A stretch of 38,198 nt of DNA from the IMG/VR virus record IMGVR_UViG_3300043436_000788, positions 1 through 38,198 of that record; one strand, written 5' to 3'. The translations under genes were made by a program, and so were the position numbers. Positions 15,378 to 20,730 of the stretch are shown in pieces. How positions within the stretch are numbered: the first letter of the stretch is position 1; each line of letters begins with the position of its first letter. The notes under the pieces are model-generated. The model had not been told where the DNA came from. It made no database searches and worked only from the letters and a program-made list of their open reading frames with translations. The DNA comes from a virus.

Positions 15378-15393
15378 CGTTTCACGTGAAACA
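15378..15393. promoter_or_regulatory. parS-like centromere site
   Basis: CGTTTCACGTGAAACA matches the bacterial parS consensus TGTTTCACGTGAAACA at 15 of 16 positions, and its inner 14 bp (GTTTCACGTGAAAC) is a perfect palindrome. ParB/Spo0J-type CTPases load onto DNA at such sites. No ParA or ParB gene is in the window, so the likely reader is the host ParB. The site ends one base before the TTGACA of an early promoter (the -35 starts at 15394), so ParB binding could also affect transcription. Confidence 0.75.
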
Positions 15394-15424
15394 TTGACAC
15401 GACACGCCCGACCTCGTGTAAATA
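15394..15424 (+). promoter_or_regulatory. Rightward early promoter candidate next to parS
   Basis: TTGACA at 15394-15399 has a -10 candidate TGTAAA (17-nt spacer) or TAAATA (19-nt spacer). It stands directly after the parS-like palindrome. Transcription would run into the SprT-like gene. The overlapping -10 possibilities make the exact start uncertain. Confidence 0.45.
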
Positions 15425-15451
15425 ATTTCCCTAGTCCTGCAAGGGATTGCG

Positions 15452-15499
15452 CCTGTCAGGGCTGATTGGGGTTGACAGGTTTCAGGGAATCAATACGAT
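15452..15499 (+). promoter_or_regulatory. Main rightward early promoter with CCTGTCAGGG element
   Basis: TTGACA (15472-15477) and TACGAT (15494-15499) are 16 nt apart, a strong match to actinobacterial TTGACA/TAnnnT promoters. CCTGTCAGGG lies just upstream at 15452-15461 and reappears at the second early promoter (17577-17586); with TGACAGG at 15473 it forms a spaced dyad. The first early gene starts 52 nt downstream with AAGGAGGG as ribosome site. Confidence 0.6.
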
Positions 15500-15550
15500 T
15501 GTTCTTGTGAGGTTGCCAACAAGGAGCAACCCAAACAAGGAGGGCAAGAC

Positions 15551-16195
15551 ATGAAGACAGAAACAACAAGCAAGAAGATGCCAAAGATTGACATCACCCT
15601 GACAGACCCAAAGACCGCACTATACGAACTAAAGACCCTGACCCGTGAGGAATGGCTACAGGCAGGAATCAACGGACTCAAGGAGATGTTCGCCGAAATC
15701 GGCGAGACCGTCCCTGAGGTCTACGTATCCGTAGGTTTCCCAAAAGGGTCACGAGGTAAGGGCAAGGCAATCGGACAGTGCCACCCGTCCGCCCTCTCAG
15801 GTGATGAGAAGGCTCACATCTTCATTCACCCGATGCTGACAGAATCCGCCCGTGTTCTGGATGTCCTCGCTCATGAAATGATTCATGCCCTAGATAATTG
15901 CGAGAGCGGACACATGGGAAGATTCGCCAAAGTTGCAAAGGCTTTTGGACTTGAGGGCAAGATGACCGCCACCGTAGCAGGGGCAGAGTTGACCGAGCGT
16001 TTAAACGCCCTCGTTGAACAGTTAGGAGAATACCCTCACGCCCTCCTCAAGGAGTCAGGCAAGAAGCAGAGCACCCGAATGATGAAGTGCGAATGCTCAG
16101 AGTGTGGCTACATCGCCTACACATCCCGAAAGTGGCTGGAAGAAATGGGAACCCCAATCTGTCCATGCAACAATGACCGAATGATGCAAGCCTAG
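15551..16195 (+). CDS. SprT-like zinc metalloprotease-type protein
   Basis: This 214-aa protein has the zinc-protease motif HEMIH at residues 108-112 (Glu109 catalytic) with a third ligand candidate at His121 (ESGHMGRF). A C-terminal Cys-rich part (C180, C182, C185, then C204, C206) looks like a zinc ribbon, the domain order of SprT/Spartan-like proteins. It is the first gene of the early operon, preceded by GGAGGG 7 nt before the ATG, so it is probably expressed immediately after infection. Spartan relatives degrade DNA-bound proteins; a role in clearing host proteins from phage DNA, or attacking a host target, is inference. Confidence 0.8.
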   Translation: MKTETTSKKMPKIDITLTDPKTALYELKTLTREEWLQAGINGLKEMFAEIGETVPEVYVSVGFPKGSRGKGKAIGQCHPSALSGDEKAHIFIHPMLTESARVLDVLAHEMIHALDNCESGHMGRFAKVAKAFGLEGKMTATVAGAELTERLNALVEQLGEYPHALLKESGKKQSTRMMKCECSECGYIAYTSRKWLEEMGTPICPCNNDRMMQA

Positions 16196-16212
16196 AGATT
16201 GGGAGAGGGTAG

Positions 16213-16260
16213 CCCTCCGTTTAAACGGCGGAGGGTGTCCCCCTAGTAATCTCTACTAGG
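16213..16260 (+). other. Two adjacent hairpins after the SprT-like gene
   Basis: CCCTCCG/CGGAGGG (16213-16235) carries GTTTAAAC across its stem-loop border. CCTAGTA/TACTAGG with loop ATCTC follows at 16242-16260. Neither has a T-run, so they are more likely message-processing, stability or attenuation structures than full terminators. They separate the first gene from the run of tiny genes. Confidence 0.6.
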
Positions 16261-16284
16261 AACTACGAAACTGGAGGAAAGACC

Positions 16285-16443
16285 ATGACGAAGAAGCACT
16301 TTGAAGCAATCGCCAAGACAATCAAGGAGCAAGGGGCAGACCCTCAGGCGTTCCAAGTTGTGGAAGCCCTTGCGGAACTGTTCGCAACCTTTAACCCACT
16401 ATTTGACAGCGAGCGATTTCTAGACGCTTGCGCCCAAGACTAA
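16285..16443 (+). CDS. Small early protein (52 aa), unknown
   Basis: The translation starts MTKKHFEAIAKTIKEQGADP and is predicted to be helical with an acidic C-terminus (NPLFDSERFLDACAQD). GGAGG stands 8 nt before the ATG. It lies after two hairpins and before a GTTTAAAC site. Composition suits a small globular helical protein; I do not assign a function. Confidence 0.7.
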   Translation: MTKKHFEAIAKTIKEQGADPQAFQVVEALAELFATFNPLFDSERFLDACAQD

Positions 16444-16458
16444 GGAGACTGTTTAAAC

Positions 16459-16623
16459 ATGGGACTAACAATAACCTCAGACTGGACACGTGACTACATG
16501 ACATGGAAGGCGAGCGAAATGGTTGGCGAGTTCATACATACCGAACAACAATGGGAAGAGTTCTCAGAGTTGATGAACACCACCGCCCAAAAATTCCTAG
16601 AAGAACTAGAAGAGAGCGTTTAA
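16459..16623 (+). CDS. Small early protein (54 aa), unknown
   Basis: This protein reads MGLTITSDWTRDYMTWKASE, then a glutamate-rich helix ending FLEELEESV. The ATG directly follows a GTTTAAAC site (GTTTAAAC-ATG), and the stop TAA is itself inside the next copy (GTT-TAA-AC-ATG), so the gene is bracketed by the motif. Ribosome site: TAAGGAGA 10 nt upstream of the ATG, partly shared with the motif spacer. Function unknown. Confidence 0.7.
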   Translation: MGLTITSDWTRDYMTWKASEMVGEFIHTEQQWEEFSELMNTTAQKFLEELEESV

Positions 16624-16625
16624 AC

Positions 16626-16766
16626 ATGGAGACAGAGACAGAGTTCAAGACCGTACAAGAGGTACTAGACGGGGCTATAGATAAGTTCGGGGGCTGGAGC
16701 ATGAGCGCTAGCGAGGTTATCTATTGGATTATGGAACAGATAGAAACACTAGAGGAGAACAAGTAA
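16626..16766 (+). CDS. Small early protein (46 aa), unknown
   Basis: An acidic helical protein (METETEFKTVQEVLDGAIDKFGGWSM...). I chose the ATG right after the GTTTAAAC junction; an in-frame ATG further upstream (16503) would overlap the previous gene almost completely. The last base is shared with the next ATG (TAATG), indicating coupling. No motif recognised. Confidence 0.65.
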   Translation: METETEFKTVQEVLDGAIDKFGGWSMSASEVIYWIMEQIETLEENK

Positions 16767-17044
16767 TGAACAGAAACTATGACAGAGATTACCGCAACGT
16801 GTCGCACGTGGTGTATCTAGACGCAGGACACACGACCAACGGCAACCCTCGCAGGGGGTGGATAGTGTTTGACGGTGACCGAATCGCAGGATTCGTACAA
16901 GAAGACCACGTTGGAAAGATAGCCCTATACGAACAACTAGTTTTGCAGGGTGGCTACGAAGGAGGACGTTTAAACGGTGACTCTTTCAAGATTCAAGTAA
17001 GCACGAAGACATTTAACGAATGGAAAAACGGAGGCAAGAAGTAA
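16766..17044 (+). CDS. Small early protein (92 aa), unknown
   Basis: A soluble mixed alpha/beta protein (VVYLDAGHTTNGNPRRGWIVFDGDRIAGF) with a basic end. It starts in the TAATG overlap with the previous gene, after AGAGGAGAAC, and ends in a TAATG overlap with the next. It contains a GTTTAAAC copy read as R-L-N (GGRLNGD). Function unknown. Confidence 0.65.
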   Translation: MNRNYDRDYRNVSHVVYLDAGHTTNGNPRRGWIVFDGDRIAGFVQEDHVGKIALYEQLVLQGGYEGGRLNGDSFKIQVSTKTFNEWKNGGKK

Positions 17045-17238
17045 TGAGCACTATAGAAATGATGAAGGCAATCGGAGAACTAGCCCTGCTACGGGTGGAA
17101 GGATTCCAAGTGCAGGTACTGATTGAAGATGCCAAGCAAGCATACGGGAACACACGCTACAAAGTTATCCCGACCAATGGCAGGGGCGCAGCGTGGGTAG
17201 ATTCCTCACGGCTGACCAACATAGGGCAGGGTGTTTAA
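17044..17238 (+). CDS. Small early protein (64 aa), unknown
   Basis: An alpha/beta protein starting MSTIEMMKAIGELALLRVEGF with a strand-rich middle (FQVQVLIEDAK; YKVIPTNGRGAAWVDSSRL). Coupled to the upstream gene by TAATG; its stop TAA lies in GTT-TAA-AC. No family recognised. Confidence 0.65.
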   Translation: MSTIEMMKAIGELALLRVEGFQVQVLIEDAKQAYGNTRYKVIPTNGRGAAWVDSSRLTNIGQGV

Positions 17239-17240
17239 AC

Positions 17241-17414
17241 ATGACAAAGAAATACATTAAGACCTGCCACCAATGTGGAGTGACTGACGAGAACGTAATC
17301 AGGTACCCGACAAGAACCACAGGCGCAACGATTAACTACTGTGACAAGTGTGTCTATGAAGTTGGATACATCTTCCACCAACACATGTACTACGCAACTA
17401 GAGGGAGCGTTTAA
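17241..17414 (+). CDS. Small zinc-ribbon protein (57 aa)
   Basis: Two Cys pairs, CHQC (residues 9-12) and CDKC (34-37), separated by a beta-like segment, are the layout of a minimal zinc ribbon. Such proteins often bind nucleic acid or a polymerase subunit. The ATG follows GTTTAAAC directly and the stop is in the next GTTTAAAC copy. Function is inferred only from the metal-binding pattern. Confidence 0.7.
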   Translation: MTKKYIKTCHQCGVTDENVIRYPTRTTGATINYCDKCVYEVGYIFHQHMYYATRGSV

Positions 17415-17417
17415 ACG

Positions 17418-17537
17418 ATGAGCAAATGGAACTGGACACCGAAGGCATACCGCCTACGAGATGAGGTTATCTTCTACGGGTGTGGGCTTGCAGTTGTAGG
17501 CATCATCCTCTGGATGTTCGTGTCCGCCACAAACTAA
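17418..17537 (+). CDS. Small membrane protein (39 aa)
   Basis: The sequence has a basic N-terminal part and one hydrophobic segment (FYGCGLAVVGIILWMFV, about residues 19-35). It begins two bases after the GTTTAAAC site that holds the previous stop. A single-pass protein of this size from an early operon may act on a host membrane component or in superinfection exclusion; this is a guess. Confidence 0.6.
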   Translation: MSKWNWTPKAYRLRDEVIFYGCGLAVVGIILWMFVSATN

Positions 17538-17570
17538 TTATAACAATTAGGTAACAGATACCAAATGTCC

Positions 17571-17600
17571 TTGACACCTGTCAGGGGTAACAAATACCTT
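17571..17600 (+). promoter_or_regulatory. Second rightward early promoter with TGACA-CC-TGTCA dyad
   Basis: TTGACA (17571-17576) and TACCTT (17595-17600) are 18 nt apart. The -35 lies in the dyad TGACA-CC-TGTCA, whose right half with the following bases gives CCTGTCAGGG, the same 10 bp found upstream of the main early promoter. It lies in the 174-nt gap before the 60-aa gene, so a new transcript probably starts here. Confidence 0.55.
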
Positions 17601-17604
17601 AGAT

Positions 17605-17621
17605 ACATAACTGAATAACAA
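17605..17621 (+). repeat. 17-nt direct repeat, copy 1
   Basis: ACATAACTGAATAACAA occurs here and again at 21854-21870, each time in one of the few early-region gaps. This copy begins just after the -10 of the second early promoter, so it would be at the 5' end of that transcript. An identical 17-mer by chance is very unlikely in a genome of this size. Confidence 0.7.
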
Positions 17622-17711
17622 CTTAGGTCTTGCACTAGGTAAGACTGTCACAACTGGAGTGCGGTGCGTGACTCGCCTAAACCACAACAACAGAAACTAT
17701 GGAGGTTTCAA

Positions 17712-17894
17712 ATGATTACGATGAGACAAGTACACCCGTCAGGTGCGCTAGAGGTTAGCGCAATGGTAATGGGAGCGGTAAGCCGTCAGGTCTGGTTAGA
17801 ACGCCAGATGTATTACGGCTACGACAAGCACGAGGCACGCAGTAAGTTTCGCACACATCTAGTAGAAAGCGGATTCGTGCTAGTCAATGACTAG
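17712..17894 (+). CDS. Small early protein (60 aa), unknown
   Basis: A basic protein starting MITMRQVHPSGALEVSAMVMG with a helical, Arg/Tyr-rich centre (RQVWLERQMYYGYDKHEARSKFR). I chose the ATG at 17712, preceded by GGAGG 8 nt upstream, over an in-frame ATG 48 nt earlier with no ribosome site. First gene after the second early promoter. Confidence 0.65.
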   Translation: MITMRQVHPSGALEVSAMVMGAVSRQVWLERQMYYGYDKHEARSKFRTHLVESGFVLVND

Positions 17895-17917
17895 TGCGTT
17901 TAAACAAGGAGGAAAAC

Positions 17918-18334
17918 ATGGGAACAATAACTAACACAGAAGTAAGAGATTCAGGAACGGTCACAACTACCCACGAGTTCAAGGACGTGGACTTATGGAG
18001 CGCATTCTGGGGCAGTGGCTTTGAGTCAGACCCTGTAACACGCAACTACCTAATGACCCTTGACTTTATTGAGGGTGACTGGGAAACGCTAGGAGTAGCC
18101 GAAGTTGGCTATGTAGACGAGGAAGACCCGAACGAGGGTGACGATGAAGATGCTTGGTTGACGAAGCGTTTAAACATTGAGGACATCACCACCGCATTGT
18201 CTAAGGCGATGAACGAGGGATACCACCATGTGCCATGCGGAGGCAAGATTACCGCAGACTTTGATGACTGGGACGCTTGTATCAGTGACATCATTCTTCA
18301 GTTAGCCCTGTACGGCAAGGAGGTGTGGGCATAA
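17918..18334 (+). CDS. Acidic early protein (138 aa), unknown
   Basis: A strongly acidic protein (VDEEDPNEGDDEDAW) with mixed secondary structure and a C-terminal helix (WDACISDIILQLALYGKEVWA). AAGGAGG stands 6 nt before the ATG at 17918, directly after a GTTTAAAC site; the GTG eight codons upstream is rejected for lack of a ribosome site. High acidity is seen in DNA-mimic and host-shutoff proteins, but that remains speculation. It carries an internal GTTTAAAC (KRLNI). Confidence 0.65.
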   Translation: MGTITNTEVRDSGTVTTTHEFKDVDLWSAFWGSGFESDPVTRNYLMTLDFIEGDWETLGVAEVGYVDEEDPNEGDDEDAWLTKRLNIEDITTALSKAMNEGYHHVPCGGKITADFDDWDACISDIILQLALYGKEVWA

Positions 18335-18639
18335 TGAATGTAACCGAGTGGGAGACAACGTTTAAACCGCTACCTAATCACCTAGATGATAATGCTAGTT
18401 GGCAGGACGAAAACGGCTACGGCATTATGTTTGAGACTTATGGAGATGAGTACGAGTATGTTGAGCAATTCAAACTTGAGCGCAGGGTATGGTCATACCG
18501 TGACGATGAGTACGAGGGCTTAATTGTTGTGTCAGGTATGGCACACAACCCTATCGGGTATTTCATAACAGAAGTACCTTGGACAGATGAAGACCTAAGT
18601 ACAATTATCTACGTGGAGGAAAACAATGAGACTGTTTAA
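18334..18639 (+). CDS. Acidic early protein (101 aa), unknown
   Basis: Starts in the TAATG overlap and is rich in Asp, Glu, Tyr and Trp (YGDEYEYVEQFKLERRVWSYRDDEYEG). It has one GTTTAAAC near its start (TTFKP) and its stop inside another (ETV-stop). The 42-aa gene begins within its last codons. Not recognised. Confidence 0.6.
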   Translation: MNVTEWETTFKPLPNHLDDNASWQDENGYGIMFETYGDEYEYVEQFKLERRVWSYRDDEYEGLIVVSGMAHNPIGYFITEVPWTDEDLSTIIYVEENNETV

Positions 18640-18754
18640 ACAGACAGAGCAAGACATCTTTATGCAACTAGACAACCTAATGGTACGTATGGCAAGTGAT
18701 GAAGTCTATGACGAATACATCATCATCAGGGGAGGTATGGACAATGGGCGATAG
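18626..18754 (+). CDS. Small early protein (42 aa), unknown
   Basis: Helical acidic protein (MRLFKQTEQDIFMQLDNLMV...). GGAGG stands 6 nt before the ATG, and the gene overlaps the previous one by 14 nt in a different frame; GTTTAAAC is read here as L-F-K while it holds the stop of the previous gene. It ends inside the start of the next gene. Confidence 0.55.
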   Translation: MRLFKQTEQDIFMQLDNLMVRMASDEVYDEYIIIRGGMDNGR

Positions 18755-19172
18755 ATTCACATTCGGAGTAGCCGATAGAACTGGTGACGTGTTGTACCTA
18801 TACTCTCACTGGGGTGGTGATGATTGGGATACCAACCTAAAGAAGGCTATCTACAAGGCAGGTGTGCGCTCAGGTGACTGCTCCTACGCCAACAGAATAC
18901 TTATGTCTCAACTAATTGGAGACAACTGGGATAGAGATAGCGGATTCGGATTCAGTATCAACGATGTGTTAGATACCGAGTACGGATACGTGCCAGTGGT
19001 GGACTTTAAGCAAGGCACTATCACCTTCTATGAGTACAACTACGAAGATGAACTTGGAGGTGCACTGTTTAAACAATCTCTCCTTGAGTATCTAAATTGC
19101 AAGGACATTTATGGATTGTTGCACTATGCGCAACGTGAACTAGAGGAGGCTAGAGAAGATGTCACCGTATGA
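18744..19172 (+). CDS. Early protein (142 aa), unknown, Trp/Tyr/Asp-rich
   Basis: The protein starts MGDRFTFGVADRTGDVLYLYSHWGG, with beta strands at the beginning and helices later (NLKKAIYKAGVRSGDCSYANRIL). The ATG at 18744 has GGGGAGG 8 nt upstream and overlaps the previous stop by 11 nt. An upstream in-frame ATG is rejected. Internal GTTTAAAC read as L-F-K. No catalytic motif seen; I cannot assign a function. Confidence 0.65.
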   Translation: MGDRFTFGVADRTGDVLYLYSHWGGDDWDTNLKKAIYKAGVRSGDCSYANRILMSQLIGDNWDRDSGFGFSINDVLDTEYGYVPVVDFKQGTITFYEYNYEDELGGALFKQSLLEYLNCKDIYGLLHYAQRELEEAREDVTV

Positions 19173-19284
19173 ATTGGATGATGATGAGATACACACCGTA
19201 TACACACAGGATGTGTATGTATGTAAGCGATGCAGTTTAAACGACCCTTGGCACGCTTGCGAGGGGAGACCAGACAATGAGTGA
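19159..19284 (+). CDS. Small Cys-containing early protein (41 aa)
   Basis: The protein contains CKRC (residues 22-25) and later HAC (residues 32-34), enough for one zinc site. It starts inside the previous gene's end (GGAGG upstream). GTTTAAAC is read as S-L-N between the Cys pair and the His-Ala-Cys. Unknown function, possibly nucleic-acid or protein binding. Confidence 0.55.
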   Translation: MSPYELDDDEIHTVYTQDVYVCKRCSLNDPWHACEGRPDNE

Positions 19285-19402
19285 CACAATGCACTGTGAC
19301 TGGGTGTGGCAGGACGATAGAGACGGCTACCGCATCTGGCAATGCACCGAACACGGAGAGATAGAGTCAGAGGAACTGGAGGAAAAGACTTATGGAGATT
19401 AA
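19277..19402 (+). CDS. Small acidic early protein (41 aa)
   Basis: Reads MSDTMHCDWVWQDDRDGYRIWQ and then a very acidic end (EHGEIESEELEEKTYGD). It overlaps the genes on both sides by several bases, and its end overlaps the ATG of the WhiB gene. Not recognised. Confidence 0.55.
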   Translation: MSDTMHCDWVWQDDRDGYRIWQCTEHGEIESEELEEKTYGD

Positions 19403-19715
19403 CTATCCGAACTATGACGGCACACAGAACTGTGCACGTATGGGTGTTGATGTGTTCTATCAGGACTACGACAACAAGACCACAGCGCAGGAGGTGGCAG
19501 ACTTGAAAGAGTTCTGCTCCACCTGCAACATCCTCAACGATTGTATGGAGTATGCAATTAAGCACGAACGCTACGGATTCTGGGGTGGCACTACGCCATA
19601 CGAAAGACGGATGATACGTAGCAGACGCAACATCAGGCTACAACCACCCGAACAGTATTCAAATAGCAACGCAGAGTACCGTAAAAAAGACACAGAGTAT
19701 TGGAGTAACCGCTAA
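19392..19715 (+). CDS. whiB: WhiB-family iron-sulfur transcription factor
   Basis: This 107-aa protein has the four cluster cysteines at residues 14, 42, 45 and 51 (C...C-x2-C-x5-C) and the family signature GFWGG at 62-66, followed by a basic tail (TPYERRMIRSRRNIR). WhiB-like proteins bind a 4Fe-4S cluster and the host sigma factor and occur almost only in Actinobacteria and their phages, so this is the best host clue in the window. AGAGGAACTGGAGGAAAAG precedes the ATG. Position in the middle of the early operon suggests it redirects host RNA polymerase or represses a host WhiB regulon. Confidence 0.92.
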   Translation: MEINYPNYDGTQNCARMGVDVFYQDYDNKTTAQEVADLKEFCSTCNILNDCMEYAIKHERYGFWGGTTPYERRMIRSRRNIRLQPPEQYSNSNAEYRKKDTEYWSNR

Positions 19716-19909
19716 TGGTAATTAGTACAGTTGAAAAAGAGACAGACGTATACGAAGAGATACACGCAGAGGTGAGCGCCGAGGATGCATCAGTATTCCT
19801 AGGTAACACGCACTTCTTTATGCAACGCAAGACATTTGAACGCTTGCTATTCACGATGCAAGGTGCACTGTTAGAGGAAGAACTACTGGCAGGGCAGACT
19901 AATGATTAG
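19715..19909 (+). CDS. Small early protein (64 aa), unknown
   Basis: An acidic N-terminal half and a helical C-terminal half (TFERLLFTMQGALLEEELLAG). The ATG overlaps the stop of whiB by one base (TAATG), so it is made together with WhiB and could be a partner. No motif identified. Confidence 0.6.
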   Translation: MVISTVEKETDVYEEIHAEVSAEDASVFLGNTHFFMQRKTFERLLFTMQGALLEEELLAGQTND

Positions 19910-19976
19910 TGAAGTGCTTGACTGGTTGATGTTCGCATTCATCTTGTTACTTGTGTACCTAGCAGAGAAGCAATGA
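19902..19976 (+). CDS. Tiny membrane protein (24 aa)
   Basis: Almost the entire sequence is one membrane segment (MISEVLDWLMFAFILLLVYL) with a short charged end (AEKQ). It overlaps its neighbours by 8 and 4 nt. A second protein of the same style lies at 23245-23322. Real expression is supported only by tight packing and overlaps. Confidence 0.45.
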   Translation: MISEVLDWLMFAFILLLVYLAEKQ

Positions 19977-20311
19977 GGACACGCAAGAAAGAACTAGAGG
20001 CTATCGCTGATGTCCTTGAACAGGAACACCATGATGTCGTGTACCTAGCAGAGATTATCTGGAAGATGATAGATGAGATGCGCCGTGACCGTGAACTCTA
20101 CGTAGTAGGTGTGAACTATCAGGGTGTCGGACAGTTTCTATTCGGACCGTACGAGTCAGACACTATGGCTACCAAGGACTACGAGGGACGAGGTAACATC
20201 CGTGCTCTCAAGCAAGGTGACAAAGCCAGGGTGTTTAAACTTCTTGTACCTACCAAAATCTTTGATGATGGTGAGGAACAAATACAAGGAGACTTGTTTG
20301 ACATGAGGTAA
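19973..20311 (+). CDS. Early protein (112 aa), unknown
   Basis: An N-terminal helical half (KKELEAIADVLEQEHHDVVYLAEIIWKMIDEMRRDREL) is followed by a beta-rich half (LYVVGVNYQGVGQFLFGPYESD). It contains GTTTAAAC read as V-F-K. The stop is followed by a structured gap, so it is probably the last gene of this transcription unit. Not recognised. Confidence 0.65.
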   Translation: MRTRKKELEAIADVLEQEHHDVVYLAEIIWKMIDEMRRDRELYVVGVNYQGVGQFLFGPYESDTMATKDYEGRGNIRALKQGDKARVFKLLVPTKIFDDGEEQIQGDLFDMR

Positions 20312-20332
20312 TTCTTATGGGAAAATAAGTAT

Positions 20333-20396
20333 GGCTGTCGTGGTTGAGCGGTGATTTTTTCACCTCCATGTTTCATCACTGCTCCCACGACACGCC
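20333..20396 (+). terminator. Long imperfect hairpin, probable operon-internal terminator or structured RNA
   Basis: The arm TGTCGTGGTTGAGCGGTGAT (20336-20355) is complementary to ATCACTGCTCCCACGACA (20375-20392) with one mismatch and a 2-nt bulge, around a 19-nt loop beginning with T-rich sequence. Flanking GGC/GCC can extend it. The stem separates the tiny-gene cluster from the recombination genes. There is no T-run after it, so it may be a processing or stability element instead of a true terminator. Confidence 0.5.
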
Positions 20397-20405
20397 GTTA
20401 GCAAT

Positions 20406-20434
20406 TTGACAATCACCTAAACATGGACTACAAC
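20406..20434 (+). promoter_or_regulatory. Third rightward promoter candidate
   Basis: TTGACA (20406-20411) is followed after 17 nt by TACAAC (20429-20434), a good -35 with a weaker -10. Transcription would begin near 20441, ahead of two leader hairpins and the nuclease genes. Confidence 0.4.
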
Positions 20435-20457
20435 TTAACAACACAACAACAACACGT

Positions 20458-20508
20458 GTTCTGCTAAGGCAGAACCAATAGTAGGTTCGCCCCTTTAGAA
20501 GGGCGAAC
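20458..20508 (+). other. Two leader hairpins before the nuclease gene
   Basis: GTTCTGC-TAAG-GCAGAAC (20458-20475) and GTTCGCCC/GGGCGAAC with an 8-nt loop (20485-20508) are both perfect stems in the 5' leader of the RecB/Cas4-like operon. They could act in attenuation or protect the message. No long T-run follows, so simple termination is less likely. Confidence 0.6.
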
Positions 20509-20526
20509 ATTAGAAACAGAGGACAA

Positions 20527-20730
20527 ATGATTAAGGTCAATGGGTATGAGTTACCCATACACGTTAGCCATAGCCAGATAGGAACTTACAATTCCTGTGG
20601 CTACAAGTACTGGCTACAAAAAGCATTGAACGTATCCGAAGGTCAGACATGGTGGTTGGCTGGTGGTGTTGCTGTTCACGAAGCAACCGAAGCCTATGAC
20701 CGTCAACTATGGGAACTGCAGGGACGATAA
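20527..20730 (+). CDS. Cas4/RecB-type nuclease, N-terminal part
   Basis: This 67-aa protein carries the N-terminal elements of the PD-(D/E)XK Cas4/AddB-like family: S-x-S/T pattern with the first cluster cysteine (TYNSCGYKYWL, C24) and the motif-I histidine (AGGVAVHEATE, H51). It then stops, while the rest of the domain is in the next ORF. Relatives are normally one protein of about 270-290 aa, so this is a split gene. GAGGACAAATG supplies the ribosome site. The two chains may assemble into one enzyme. Confidence 0.7.
   Translation: MIKVNGYELPIHVSHSQIGTYNSCGYKYWLQKALNVSEGQTWWLAGGVAVHEATEAYDRQLWELQGR

Larger units (their letters stand above)
14838..15550. other. Divergent control region between leftward late and rightward early operons
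   Basis: This is the only long gene-free stretch (713 nt). It is AT-rich in its left and middle parts and G-rich around 15274-15330. From left to right it holds four tandem hairpins, a putative leftward promoter with an inverted repeat, TAGTTGAA repeats, a G-rich hairpin and purine tract, a parS-like palindrome and two rightward promoters. A replication origin would also be expected here, but I see no proven origin signature. Confidence 0.75.

Noticed and set aside
19140-19565. 141-aa minus-strand ORF
   Set aside because: Antisense to four overlapping well-supported plus-strand genes including whiB; no ribosome site or motif.
20337-20391. tRNA-like acceptor pairing GTCGTGG/CCACGAC
   Set aside because: Only 55 nt long, no T-loop or anticodon arm; better explained as a long hairpin.
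20700-20730. Programmed -1 frameshift joining the two nuclease ORFs
   Set aside because: The common open window has no slippery heptamer; TAATG with a good ribosome site explains the arrangement more simply.
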